Of a stretch of 64,000 nt of DNA, positions 29,519 through 40,125 are shown piece by piece. The stretch lies in contig AP014719.1 in NCBI GenBank assembly GCA_001549895.1, positions 2,852,001-2,916,000 on the forward strand, read 5' to 3'. Source of the stretch: Arthrobacter sp. Hiyo8. Lineage in GTDB: Bacteria; Actinomycetota; Actinomycetes; Actinomycetales; Micrococcaceae. The translations under genes and the position numbers were made by a program. A model generated the notes under the pieces. It was given only the letters and a program-made list of their open reading frames with translations. It had not been told where the DNA came from and searched no databases. Positions within the stretch are counted from its first letter, which is position 1, and each line of letters starts with the position of its first letter.

Positions 29519-30238
29519 CTAGCCGAGGACGGCGTTGACGAGTTTGACCAGTTCCGCCGCGGAGTCCGCGGTGACAGTGGCGCCCGTCTTGATCGCTGTG
29601 GCTCCGAGATTGCCTTTCACGCCGGTCACGGTCAGTGTGGTCACCTTCTGGCCCGACGGCAGGACCTGGGTGCTCAATGCTCCCGTTGACTGGTCCCCGC
29701 TGGTCTTCTGCGGCAACGGCTGGGTCTGGGTAGTGACCTTCTGCCCGCCCACCTCGATCGTGAAGGTGGAACACTGCGCCAGGGCATCAGCGGATTTCTT
29801 CGTCTGGCCGGCCAGGACGGCGGGGTCCTTCACCGCGAGGGCGGTGATCACTGTGACGGACTTATCCGCCGCCGAAATGCTCTCCCCTGCCGCATACGTC
29901 GCACCGTCCGGGACTTGCGCGTTGGTGTTCGCCAACGCTGCGCACGCCGGGGGTGTGATGACGGCGGACGCGAGCATCTGCTTCGCCGCGATGATGCCTT
30001 GATCCAGCTGCGCGGCAGGCACCACGGTCAAGGGCTTGCCCTGGTCATCCTTCAACTGCGCGACGATCGACGCAAGTTCCTCGTTGGTGTACGCCTTCGG
30101 TGTAGGAGTTGGTGTTGGTGTAGGCGTCGGTGTCGAGGAGGAAGCGGCGGCGTTGCCCGGATTTGCGGGACCTCCGCAGCCGGTCAACGCCAGTATGCCA
30201 GCAAAGAGAATCCCGAGCGGTGCGAGCATTTTTTTCAT
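29519..30238 (-). CDS. Secreted lipoprotein with Thr-Pro linker
   Basis: About 239 residues, frame intact. The N-terminus MKKMLAPLGILFAGILALTGCGG is a lipoprotein signal with the modified Cys in LTGC. A (TP)n linker around residues 35-48 spaces the domain from the membrane. The mature part has two Cys (PPACAALA and AQCSTF) that could form a disulphide, and otherwise no family I can name; it loosely resembles DUF5642-like or sensor-like mycobacterial lipoproteins. Surface-attached role unknown. Confidence 0.7.
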   Translation of the reverse strand: MKKMLAPLGILFAGILALTGCGGPANPGNAAASSSTPTPTPTPTPTPKAYTNEELASIVAQLKDDQGKPLTVVPAAQLDQGIIAAKQMLASAVITPPACAALANTNAQVPDGATYAAGESISAADKSVTVITALAVKDPAVLAGQTKKSADALAQCSTFTIEVGGQKVTTQTQPLPQKTSGDQSTGALSTQVLPSGQKVTTLTVTGVKGNLGATAIKTGATVTADSAAELVKLVNAVLG

Positions 30239-30424
30239 GTGTAGACCCCAATTTTTGTGGCGGCACGAACCTTCCCGGGGATAACCGGCATGGCCTTGCC
30301 TCAACCGCCCGGCCGGTCTTTCACCGCACCGGTAACAAGCGGCAATGAATAGGATGGTTGCCACGGTACACAATCAGTAGGCTTCCTAAATAGAGTGTGC
30401 CCTACTTGGATGCCGTGAGCCGGT

Positions 30425-30889
30425 TCAGTACTCGCCCTTGATCACGAAGTAGGAGCCGCGGATGACGCCTGCCAGCTTCGACTTCTGGCGAGCGAATTTG
30501 AAGCGTGACGCCAGTTCTTCCGGAATCTCCATGCCGTCCGAGAGCTTGAATCCGACAGCCCGCTTCCCGTCGGCCTCGATGCCGTACATAACGTTGACCG
30601 ACAACCCGGACTCGTAGAAGACGTAGGCCATCCGCAAACCGTCGACGTCGAAGGCGGTTGCTTCCAGCGGGCGGGAGCTGATGACGATGTCACGCTCCTC
30701 CTTCAGGATGCGGCTCACGCGCTCGACGACTTCCGGAACCTCGCCGGCGGGGCTCACTGTGAAGACGTGGCCGTACTTGTTCCGGTAGTAGCGGCCCTCG
30801 TTGGCGCGCAACCCGGCAAGCGCCTCGGCAACGGGAGACGATTCCAGTCCGACGGTAGAGACATTCTCGAAGTCAACGATGTACGGCAT
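30425..30889 (-). CDS. Uncharacterised protein
   Basis: 154 residues, frame intact, with a strong GGAGGG Shine-Dalgarno before ATG 30889. Predicted mixed alpha/beta: MPYIVDFENVSTVGLESSP start, a region YYRNKYGHVFTVSPAGEVPEV, a central strand pair AYVFYESGLSVNVMYGIE, and a basic C-terminus KFARQKSKLAGVIRGSYFVIKGEY. No catalytic motif, membrane segment or signal peptide. I do not recognise the family. It is divergent from an NCS1 permease with 137 bp between. Confidence 0.6.
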   Translation of the reverse strand: MPYIVDFENVSTVGLESSPVAEALAGLRANEGRYYRNKYGHVFTVSPAGEVPEVVERVSRILKEERDIVISSRPLEATAFDVDGLRMAYVFYESGLSVNVMYGIEADGKRAVGFKLSDGMEIPEELASRFKFARQKSKLAGVIRGSYFVIKGEY

Positions 30890-31026
30890 GCACCCTCCTG
30901 GTAAGACGTAGTGGGACCAATGCTAACGTGACGGCGTGCGGGCACTACCAAGGGGGCTTTCCTTCGCGCCGCAATGGGGCGATTCTGGAATTCCAAGCAT
31001 GTTTGGAAGCGTTCTTCGGAGGCGTC

Positions 31027-32605
31027 ATGGCGCGGAAAAACGAGTCCCCGGCTGTGCAGGCACCGCCCGAGCCGGGAGACGAATACCCTGAGAAAGTCCG
31101 GATCCTCGCCGAAGGCCGATTGGTCAGCGACAGGCTGTGGAACGCGGACCTCGCACCCGCCCGGCAACGCAACTGGAGGGTCCGCAGCCTCTTCGCCCTG
31201 TGGATGTGCGACGTCCACAGCATCGCCGGTTACACTTTCGCGGCCGGCCTCTTCATCACGGGACTGGTGGGCTGGCAAGTCTTCCTGGCCCTGGTCCTCG
31301 GCATTACGCTGGTCTACTTCCTCATGAACTTCGCCGGGACGGCCGGGCAGAAAACGGGCGTACCGTATCCGGTCTTGGCTCGGATGTCCTTCGGCCTGTT
31401 CGGCGCCAACCTGGCTGCCCTGATCCGGGCACTCATCGCCATCGCCTGGTACGGCATCCAGACCTGGCTCGCTTCGGAAGCCGTGCTGGTACTGCTGTTT
31501 TCCGTGTGGCCCCAGTTGACGTCGCTCGACGGTCCGGACGTGCCCCGCATCCTTGGCCTGACGCCGCTTGGTTGGGCGGCTTTCCTGGTCCTCTGGGCGG
31601 TCCAGCTGCTGGTCATCCGGCGCGGCATGGAGACGGTCCGGAAGTTCCAGGATTGGGCGGGCCCTGCAATCTGGGTGGCCATGTTCGCGCTCGCAATCTA
31701 CATCCTGACGCAAGCGGGCAACAAGTTCAGCCTCTCGATCCCCGGCGTCGCGCCCTTGGACGGCCCGGCAGCCCTGACCCAGTTCTTCTCTGCCATCGCC
31801 CTCACAGTCACCTACTTTGCCGCGCTTCTCCTGAACTTTTGCGATTTCTCCCGGTTCGCACCAGACCGGAAGACCATCCTGCGCGGCAACTTCTGGGCCT
31901 GCCCGTGAACTTCATCGCGTTCGCCCTGGTCACAGTGGTGGTCACAGCCGGTGCGGCGTCCTACTTCTCCGCAGACCAGTACCGCGGGCAGGACATGTTC
32001 AAGGTCATCACCGATCCCGTGGCGATCGTCCAGGCGATCAAGAATCCGTGGATCACCATCATCGCCGCCGTGACGTTCGTGGTGGCCACGATCGGCATCA
32101 ATGTGGTGGCCAACTTCGTTTCGGCCTCCTACGACCTCGCCAACGTGGCCCCGCACAGGATCGACTTCCGCCGCGGCGGCCTCATCAGCGCGGTGTTGGC
32201 AATCGTGATCCTGCCCTGGAACCTCTTCAGCAGTCCCGTAGTGATCGTGTACTTCCTGGGCGGCCTGGGCGCGCTTCTCGGTCCGCTGTTCGGGGTCATC
32301 TTCACGGACTTCTTCCGCATCCGGCACCAGCGGTGCAAGGTCTCGGACCTGTACCACGAGGACGAGAAAGGCCTCTACTTCTACACCAAGGGCTGGAACC
32401 TCAAGGCCATTGCGGCGCTGGTCCCTGCCGCCGTCGTCGCAGGTGTTTTGGCCCTGGTCCCGGCCCTGCAGACATTCCTGCCGGGAGGCTCGGGCCTGGG
32501 CCCGTATTCATGGTTCGTGGGGCCATCCTGGCCAGCCTGATTTACTACACGATCACCCGCAACGATCCCCGGACGGTCCGCGCCCGAACGGAGGAACACG
32601 ACTGA
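31027..32605 (+). CDS. NCS1 family nucleobase:cation symporter
   Basis: Inner-membrane importer of about 527 residues with about 12 hydrophobic segments. Family marks are DLAPARQRNWRVRSLFALWMCDVHSIAGY (the NCS1 N-terminal motif around the cation site), QKTGVPYPVLARMSFG, IAWYGIQTWLAS and a later NFVSASYDLANVAPHRIDFRRGG. Members carry uracil, cytosine, allantoin or hydantoin; WYGIQTW and the VPYPVLARMSFG loop fit allantoin/uracil types. Missing bases near 31900 and 32520. The uridine operon is 3 kb away, which could link it to pyrimidine uptake. Confidence 0.85.
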
Positions 32606-32608
32606 CGC

Positions 32609-34702
32609 TCAGATAGTGGGAAACTCCGCGCCCAGGGCGGAGAGCACGCCGAACGCCTTGGTCCGGATTTCCTCGTATTCGTCCTGGGTGTCGAGTCCGC
32701 TGTGATGGCGCCCCCGACGCCGAGACTGAGCGTGCGTCCGCCGTTGCCGTCGGGACCCATCACCAGGGTCCGGATCACGACGGCGAGATCGGTCGCCGCA
32801 TTGAGCGAAAAGTACCCGATCGCGCCGGAGTAGACCCCGCGCGGTCCGGACTCCAAGCCGTCAAGGATGTCCATGGTGCTGATCTTCGGGGCGCCCGTCA
32901 TGGAGCCGGCAGGGAACGCGGCCGCCACGGCCTCGGCCCGCGGTGCTCCAGGCCGCAGCCGGGCGTCGATGGTGCTCACCATCTGGTGCACCGTCGCGTA
33001 GCTTTCCACCGCGCACAACCGGCTGACGGTCACCGACCCCGGCACGGCGAAGTGGCTGAGGTCGTTGCGGAGCAAGTCCACGATCATGATGTTCTCGGCA
33101 CGGTCCTTGAGCGAGGATTCAAGGCCACGGCGCAGCGCCTCGTCGATGACCGGATCGTTGGCCCGCGCCCTGGTGCCCTTGATCGGCTCGGCCTGCATGC
33201 CGCCGTCGGAAGTTATCCGCAGGAAGCGTTCCGGCGAGGTACTCGCAACCGTCAGGTCACCGAACCGCAAGTAGCTCGCGAACGGCGCCGGGTTGCGCTT
33301 GCGCAGCGCGAGGTAGCTCTCCCACGGGTCCAGCCCGGGATCCGGGCGGTCACCGTGGTGGTCAGGCACACTTCGTACGTGTTGCCCTCGGCAATCTGGT
33401 GCTGGGCCTCCGTGATTTTGCTTTTGTATTCGTCCTCGGTGTCGCGGCTGGAGAACTCAAGCACCACTGTGCGACCCCCGACGGCGGGATCCCCGGCCGA
33501 GTGCCTCGGCGCACCTTCGGGTGCCGACGCCGCGGACAGCACGGACTCACGGGCAAGCCCGAGCCAATCACCGGCGTCGGGAGCGTCGATGGCGAGCAGC
33601 CAGACCGCAGCCTCACGGTGGTCGATCACCACGGCCCGTCCGGCGAAAAGCAACGCCGCATCGGGAGTGCCGGCTTGGACATCGCTGCCACCGGTCTCCC
33701 GCTTCAGTTCGTAGCCGAGGTACCCCAGCCAACCGAGCGTGAATTCGCAGTCATAGCCTTCAGGTGCCCTCAAAGCCTTGCGGCCCCACACGGTGTCCAG
33801 CCAGCGGAAGAAGGGACCGGTGGTCTCGACGGTGGCGCATCCGGCGCTGAGGCGGGTGGTTCCGGAGCTGTGGATCACAGACTGACCGAAGGAGCCGCCG
33901 TCGTCCGCGAGGATACTGAAGCGGCTCCGCTCCGCCGCGGCGTTGGGGACCCGGCGTTGGAGGAACCGGCGTCGTCGACTGTGCCCCTGTTGGAGGCCGC
34001 ATTGGAGGAATCGAGCCAGACGGCATTGGCGGAGTGGGCGTACAGCGCGTGGAACAGGGCTGCGGCGTCCGGCGTGGCATCGATCCGTTCGGCCTTGAGC
34101 TGCAATCCGCGGCGTGCCGAGAGCTCGGGAGCAAGCACGGGGGAGAGCGAAGAGAGGTAGCTCAGCGCCTGCAGGGCGTCGTCCGGGGCGTTGCCGTCCG
34201 CGCGGTTCAGCACCCTGACGTCAATGTGGTCGAGGACGTCGTCGCTCTCCAGCCACTCGTCCTCCTGCGCCGCCCAGCTGTCCCAGAACGGTTCGTAACT
34301 GCTGCCGTCCCGGGCCATCGCACGATGCCGGCGGTCGTCGTCGGGAGCGTCCACCCAGACCACGGCGTCCAGCATGGGCCGGGCGGCACTCGCGGCTGCC
34401 CCGACGCCCTCGACGATGACGATTTCGGCAGGCAGGGTGACGTGGCTGCGGCCGTCGTAATGTTTCTCCCAGTCCCAACTGACCCACTCGGCGGCGTCGC
34501 CGCGGCGCAACGGTGCCAAGACCGTGGTGACGTACCGCTCGATACCCGCGGCGAGGCCGTTCCAGCCCGGATAGATATCTTCGAGATGGAACAGCGACAC
34601 CTTGTGATGCATGCGGAGGCGGGCGGCTAGTTCGACGGCGAGAGTGGTCTTTCCCGCGCCGGACCGGCCATCGATGGCGATGATCACGGGTGCTGGGGTC
34701 AT
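32609..34702 (-). CDS. pabB: Fusion of a P-loop kinase-like domain and PabB (aminodeoxychorismate synthase component I)
   Basis: About 699 residues. Residues 1-205 form a uridine-kinase-like NTPase: Walker A GRSGAGKT at 12-19, FHLEDIYPGWNGL and a Walker-B-like IVIVEGVGA strand. The rest is PabB, which makes 4-amino-4-deoxychorismate from chorismate: YAHSANAVWLDSS, LGWLGYLGYEL, EPIKGTRAR, NIMIVDLLRNDLSHF, GSMTGAPK and YSGAIGYFS. The junction (DALQALSYLSSLSP to ALFHALYAH) lies in one frame, so the fusion is not caused by an error. Bases are missing near 33945, 33350 and 32700, all inside PabB. It overlaps the phosphatase gene by 4 bp. Confidence 0.82.
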
Positions 34703-35259
34703 GAAATAGAGCGTACCTGCTGCGGGTCGTGGTGCTGTCCGTGCTGCCTGGCGGCGAGGGCGTCCCGGGTGTGCGCGACGATCCCGGGGACAGCCGCGCG
34801 GATGAGGTCCCAGGTCACGTCGAAATCGTGGTGGCCCCCATACCAAGGATCCTCGATGCCCAGGTCCAGGGTGCTCCGGCCGGCAACGGCTGGGTCGAAA
34901 CTGCGCAGCATCCGGATCTTGGCGAGGGTTTCCGAATCCGGCGCGGCCTCGTGCAGCCAGCCATAGTGATCCACGTCGAGCGCCAAAATCAGGTCCCGCT
35001 CCCGGAACCACTCCTGGCGCCAACTCCTGGCAATATGGCCTTCGGAGCGGATGCGATGGGCCGAAAGGACGCGGGCTGCGCGTGGATCGATGGGATGTCC
35101 GGCCTCATAGGATGTAGTCCCCGCGGAGTCCACAACAACCGCTCCACCAAGCCCTCCGGCGTCGAACGCTTCAGTCAACATCAGTTGCGCCATGGGTGAG
35201 CGGCAGATGTTTCCCGTGCAGACGGTGATGATGCGGTATGGGCTCGACGCTGAGTACAT
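34699..35259 (-). CDS. Low-molecular-weight protein tyrosine phosphatase
   Basis: 186 residues, frame intact. The P-loop CTGNICRS (residues 14-21, CX5R) gives the nucleophilic Cys14 and Arg20, and the general acid Asp is in LGIEDPWYGG. Family length is normal (150-160) plus a basic C-terminal tail of about 20. It removes phosphate from tyrosine or arginine residues. It is encoded directly ahead of the kinase-PabB fusion with ATGA overlap, so the two are translationally coupled. Confidence 0.9.
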   Translation of the reverse strand: MYSASSPYRIITVCTGNICRSPMAQLMLTEAFDAGGLGGAVVVDSAGTTSYEAGHPIDPRAARVLSAHRIRSEGHIARSWRQEWFRERDLILALDVDHYGWLHEAAPDSETLAKIRMLRSFDPAVAGRSTLDLGIEDPWYGGHHDFDVTWDLIRAAVPGIVAHTRDALAARQHGQHHDPQQVRSIS

Positions 35260-35352
35260 GGAGCAAGCATGGGGGATGCCACCCCGTCTTGGCTAGTCAA
35301 AAGAAGGGTGAGATTACAGGATTTGTAAAGTCGCTGGTGGAGGCGTAATGAG

Positions 35353-36295
35353 TCACGAAATCCGCAAGTGCTCCAGGACTTCCTCGGCGCCGGGGTAGGC
35401 GGCCTGGGTGCCCTTCTTGGTAGTGGCGAGCGCTGCGGCAACCGATGCGAACGCCGCGGCTTCCGCCAAGGTAACACCTGCGGCGAGGCGGGCAGCCACG
35501 GCACCGGTGAAGGCGTCCCCGCACCGGTCGTATCCACGGCACTGACCTTGGTGGGTGCGATGCGCGAGATCTGTTCCCCGGACGCGGCGAGTGAATCCAA
35601 AACCACCGAGCCATGCGAGCCAAGGGTAACGAGCACCCGCTCCAGCCCCGCTCCGCGAACTGGCTCCGGACCGGCTCCCACGCGCTCGCGTGCGCGCCCG
35701 GATGGGGCATCTCGGCGTCGCCCAGGAACATCGAGGCTTCGTGGGCGTTGACCAGCAGGACATCGCTCAAGGCGGCCAGGCTCTGCGGGATCTCGGCGTA
35801 CGGTGAGAGGTTCAACAGGACTGTTGCGCCGGCGTCGTGCGCTGTTTTGGCGGCAGCCTCCACGGTCTCAAGGCTGACTTCCAGGCAGAGGCAGAGCACC
35901 GCGGCGTCGTCGAAGGCGTCCGCCGGCACGTCCGCCGGGGCGAGCGTTCCGTTGGCGCCGGCCGAAATGATGATGTTGTTCTCACCATTCGCGTCCACCG
36001 CGATGACCGCGACGCCGGTGGCATCATCCGCGGAACGGCGGACGCGGGAAACGTCCACGCCGGACCCTTCCGTGGAGGTGAGCAGCATGTCGCCGTTGGA
36101 GTCGTTTCCAACAGCGCCGATCAGGGTCACCGTGCCGCCCAGCTTGCTCGCCGCGACGGCCTGGTTGGCGCTCTTGCCGCCGGGATTGACCGCGAAACCG
36201 TTGCCGTGGACGGTTTCGCCCGGGAGCGGGAGCCGCTCGCAATAGATGGTCAGGTCCGCGTTCAACGACCCGACGACCACGATCCTGCGGTTCAC
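35353..36295 (-). CDS. rbsK: Ribokinase
   Basis: PfkB-family sugar kinase of about 315 residues, phosphorylating ribose. N-terminal VVVGSLNADLTIYCERLPLPGE and GGKSANQAVAASKLGG are ribokinase signatures. The anion-hole motif near the C-terminus, DTTGAG followed by GDAFTGAVAARLA, spans one of two frame breaks (about 35520 and 35680), both missing bases. Next to a nucleoside hydrolase and a transporter, it would use the ribose released from uridine. It overlaps the transporter stop by 4 bases. Confidence 0.88.
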
Positions 36296-37718
36296 TTTTC
36301 AACCTCGGCTTCGAGCGGCTTGGGGATGAGCAGCGACGCCGCGAAGGCGGCAACCGTGATGGCCAGGCCGACGACGACGACCGTCAAGTACGAGGCCTTG
36401 GCGTCGCCGAGCGCCGAGGTCGCCACAAGGACGGCCGGCAACACGAGGAAGCTCAGGCCGGCGCCGAGGTTGAAGGCTCCGGCGTTCATGCCGGGCAGGA
36501 AGCCGGGGTTTCCGGCGGGGGAGAGGACAACTCCGAGTCCGTTGAGCATGATGTTGACCGTACCGGCGTACATGATGCCGAGCAAGGCCGTTCCCACGAT
36601 CATGAGGGGCAGGCTGCTGAGTCCGAGGAACGCGATGATGGCAAGGGCCACGATGCTTCCCAGCATGCCGATGCGCAGGACTTTGGTGTAGCCGAGCACG
36701 GGAGCGAGCCGGCCGCTGATGGGTCCGAACACCCAGCCGAGGAGGGCGTACGGCGTGAGGATCATGAGCGACATCTCGGTGGGTCCAACCCCGAATCCCG
36801 GGGCCGCAGCCTGGACGTAGGCAGGGACGATGCCGTTGATGACTGCGAAGATACCGGTCATGGCGAGCGTGGTGGTCAGCAGTGGTGCCCAGGTGGAACG
36901 CTGGCGAAGGTGGATCGTTTCCACCATGGGCTTCTTGGAGCGCTTCTCGACTGTCCAGAAGGCGGCGAACGCGGCTGCGGCGACCACGATCAGCCCGATG
37001 GCCAGCATGAGCGTTCCGGAAGAGAAAGCGCCGACCAGCTTGGATCCCTCGTTCAGGGCTGTCAGGAGTGCGCCCACAGCGATGACAATGAAGAACACGC
37101 CAAGCCAGTCCATTCCGGTACCGGCGGCGGGCTTGCTTTCCCCTGCAAGGATGGCGATCAACGCCGTGGCCACGATGGCAAGGCCAACCATGAGCCAGAA
37201 GATGCTCCGGAATCCGAAGTGCTCGGCGAAGTAGCCGCCCACGAAGGAGTCGACGCCGGCGACGCCGCCATTGACCGCTGTGATGAGGCCCATGAGGGCT
37301 CCGTACTTGCGCGGGTTGTTGACCGCGGAGCGCAGCATGATGAGGCACAGCGGCACGGTGGGACCGCTGACGCCCTGGATGATGCGGCCACGAAGAGCCA
37401 GGTAACGTCGGGCGCCATGGCCGCGATGACCGAGCCGACGGCCATGAGCAGCATCATGCCGAGGAGGATCTTCTTGCGTCCGACGATGTCGCTCAGGCGC
37501 GGCAGGAAGAGCGAGAACAGGGCTGCGGCCGTGAAGAACCAGGTTTGGGAGAGGCCGATGACCGCCTGGTCCGTGTGGAGCTCGTTGCCCATGGTGACCA
37601 GGGCCGGACTGAGCATCGATGCGTTGAGCTGGAACGCCACGCAGGCCGCCAGCAGGGCAACCATGAGGGCGGTGACGTTGCCGCGGTTGGTCTTGGTTTC
37701 GTTGATGAGGGTGGTCAT
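36292..37718 (-). CDS. uriT: MFS transporter, probable uridine/nucleoside importer
   Basis: About 476 residues with 12-14 hydrophobic segments. The MFS loop motif LPRLSDIVGRKKILLGMM is seen near residue 75, and LMIVGTALLGIMYAGTVNIML in the C-terminal half. One base is missing near 37385. Substrate assignment rests on context: the gene order regulator, ribokinase, MFS transporter, nucleoside hydrolase matches the uriR-rbsK1-uriT-uriH operon of Corynebacterium glutamicum. The ATG 37718 abuts the hydrolase stop. Confidence 0.83.
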
Positions 37719-38749
37719 TTACTTGGCCTCTCCTGCGATGCCGGCGGCGGCGGGCGTGGCGGCGGTGGTGGCGGCAGCGCCGGTTGTGGGATCGCCGATG
37801 CGGACGATCGCGTCGGTGACGAGGTTCCAGAACTTCTCGTGGTCGAGGTCGACCGCGACGGAGGTGTTGCAGTCGGCCGGTGCGGGGCGCGGAAATCGGC
37901 CACGGTCATGCCAAGGGTGAGCTTGCCCTGCAGTTCGATGTCAACGGGTACCTTGCGGGTGGTCATCACGGTGGGGTCGATGACGTAGGCCACGGCGCAG
38001 GGATCGTGCACCGGGGGATAGTCAAAGCCCTGGGCGTCCTTGTAGGTCTTGGTGAAGAACTCCATCAGTTCCATGACGAACTTGGCGGGCTTGGTGCCCA
38101 CAGCGGCGATTTTCTCGACCACTTCCGGGGTGGCCAGGGCCTGGTGCGTGAGGTCCAAACCGACCATCACTACGGGCCATTTTTCGTTGAAGACGATGTG
38201 CGCGGCCTCGGGGTCGATGATGATGTTGAATTCGGCCACGGCGCTCCAGTTGCCTACGTGGTAGCCGCCGCCCATGAGGACGACTTCCTTGACGCGTTCA
38301 ACGATGCGCGGCTCCTTGCGGGCGGCCATGGCGATGTTGGTGAGTCCCGCCGTGGGGACCAGGGTCACGGTGCCCGGCTCGTGCGCCATGATCGTCTCGA
38401 TGATGAGGTCGACGGCGTGGCGCGGGTCCAGCTCGATGGTGGACTCGGGCTGTTCCGGGCCGTCCATACCGGTTTCGCCGTGGATGTCCGGTGCGGTTTC
38501 GATGGAGCGGACCAGCGGACGGTCGCAGCCGGCGGCAAAGGGAACACCCGTGATGCCTGCGATGGTGCCCACGGACAGGGCGTTGCGGGTGACCTTCTCG
38601 AGGGTCTGGTTGCCGACCACCGTGGTGACGGCGAGCAGTTCGATGTCCGGGTTGCCATGGGCCAGCAGCAGGGCAACGGCGTCGTCATGCCCGGGATCGC
38701 AATCCAGGATGATCTTCTTGCGTTCACGGGTCATGGTGTTGGGATCCAT
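37719..38749 (-). CDS. uriH: Uridine-preferring nucleoside hydrolase
   Basis: About 344 residues; hydrolyses nucleosides to base and ribose. The calcium-binding N-terminal motif DCDPGHDDAVALLLA, a TVVGNQTLEKVTRNAL segment, LVPTAGLTNIA, VVLMGGGY and the C-terminal YPPVHDPCAVAYV are all present. One base is missing near 37890, after which the tail runs to 37719. ATG 38749 is preferred because GGAG lies 7 bases upstream; GTG 38761 and ATG 38755 are alternatives. First gene of the operon, downstream of two LacI-type operators. Confidence 0.9.
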
Positions 38750-38831
38750 GTTCATCTCCACGTCATTGGGGCCTGCCGAGGCAGGGCGCTAAAGCATTCA
38801 GGGGAATTCTGGCACTGGTCCACCTGCTACG

Positions 38832-38866
38832 TCAAACGCTTAACGCTGATTGCGTCAAGCGCTTGA
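38832..38866. promoter_or_regulatory. Tandem LacI-type operators between uriH and uriR
   Basis: TCAAGCGCTTGA (38855-38866) is a perfect 12-bp palindrome of the LacI/GalR class, and TCAAACGCTTAA (38832-38843) is a weaker copy with its start 23 bp upstream. Both lie between the divergent starts of the nucleoside hydrolase (38749) and the LacI-type regulator (38913). Confidence 0.75.
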
Positions 38867-38912
38867 TGCCTTGCGGTGTGGGAAGGGGCCGATTCCCGGC
38901 TACGATCGTTGT

Positions 38913-39949
38913 ATGGAATCCGCGGAACCAGTGCATCGGGCCTTAGGCCGTACGCAGCGCGTCACCGCGGCGATGGTGGCCTCCCTGGCAGGGTCTCGAC
39001 TGCCACCGTGTCCCTGGTTGCCAACGGCAAAACGCAGGGCAGGGTCTCCGAGGACAACATTTCGCGGGTCCGCCAGGCCATCGCCGAGCTAGGCTACGTG
39101 GTGGATGGCATCGGCAGTTCGTTGGCCAAGGGCGTGAGCTCGATTGTGATCCTTGTGGCGCCGGACATTTCCAACCCCTTTTTCGCCAAGGTCATTGCCG
39201 GCGTCCGGGAATCGCTCGGCTCCGAGTACCAGCTGCTGCTTTCCGTGACCGACGCCGGTGAGTTCCCCCGTGCGGAGGACGTCCGGAAGCTTCTGGCCCT
39301 TCGCCCTGCCGGGCTGCTGGTGGATGCGCCCAATGCGGCCTTCCTGGATGACCTTTCCGTCGCCGGGCCGCTGGTCCTTCTCGATGCGCCCGGCCTTGAG
39401 GCCTACGCTCCGTCCGTGAACCTCGATGTCGCCCACGGCGCCCGTGAATTGGCCGCGCACCTTGCGGCCTCCGGGCACAAGCGAGTTGCCTACGTGGACA
39501 GCGTGACCGGCACCGCGACGTTCGAAGTGCGCCGGGCGGCGTTCTTGGATGAGGCACATTCCTGCGGCATTTCCGTTGCCGACGCGCACATCATCAGCAC
39601 CACCATCGACGTCGGCGCTGCCGCGGCTGCCTTCGCTGCCGCCTGGCCGGACTGGCAGCGAGCCGGGGTCACCGCCGTCGTCTGCGGAACGGACACCCAC
39701 GCGTACGGCGTGCTTCAGGAAGCCCGCGTGGCCGGGGTCCGGATTCCGGAGGAACTGGCGGTTGCCGGCTTCGACGACCTGCCGTATTCGGCCACGAGCA
39801 ACCCGAGCCTGACCAGTGTGCACTTGCCGGCCACTCCACTGGGACTCAAGGCCGGCGAACAACTCCGGGGGCTGATGGAAGGCCGTGAACTGGACCAGCC
39901 GCAACTGACCCTCGAGAGCTCGCTGGTGGTGCGCGGCTCCACGGGGTAG
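38913..39949 (+). CDS. uriR: LacI family regulator, probable UriR
   Basis: About 346 residues. The HTH N-terminus is split by one missing base near 38995: RVTAAMVASLAG then VSTATVSLVANGKTQGRVSEDNISRVRQAIAELGY, with the TVSLVANG recognition helix. The effector domain has VILVAPDISNPFFAKVIAGV and GVRIPEELAVAGFDDLPYS, typical of LacI/GalR. Divergent from uriH with palindromic operators between, so it is expected to repress the uridine operon, as UriR does in C. glutamicum. ATG 38913 is used. Confidence 0.87.
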
Positions 39950-39957
39950 GTTTCCCC

Positions 39958-40071
39958 ATCGATTGCTCCCCACCGGCTCCCAGCCTTCGCAAGCTCAGGC
40001 CGGGCCCTCGCCGGCGTGGGCCCCTAATTGCCGTTTTGAGGCTCCAAAACGACAATTCCGGAACAATCGAT
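39958..40071. repeat. 114-bp inverted-repeat element, left copy
   Basis: Ends are ATCGATTGCTCC and GGAACAATCGAT (11 of 12 match). Inside are the GC-rich module (CTCCCAGCCTTCGCAAGCTC, CCTCGCCGGCG) and the hairpin GCCGTTTTGAGGCTCCAAAACGAC. The right copy at 40932 is this element in reverse orientation with the same length. It sits 54 bp upstream of the AbiEi-like gene. Confidence 0.85.
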
Positions 40072-40125
40072 GGAGGCTGTGGATAACTTCTGCGAGGTTG
40101 GGCCGGTTTCTGTTCTGATGGGGCC

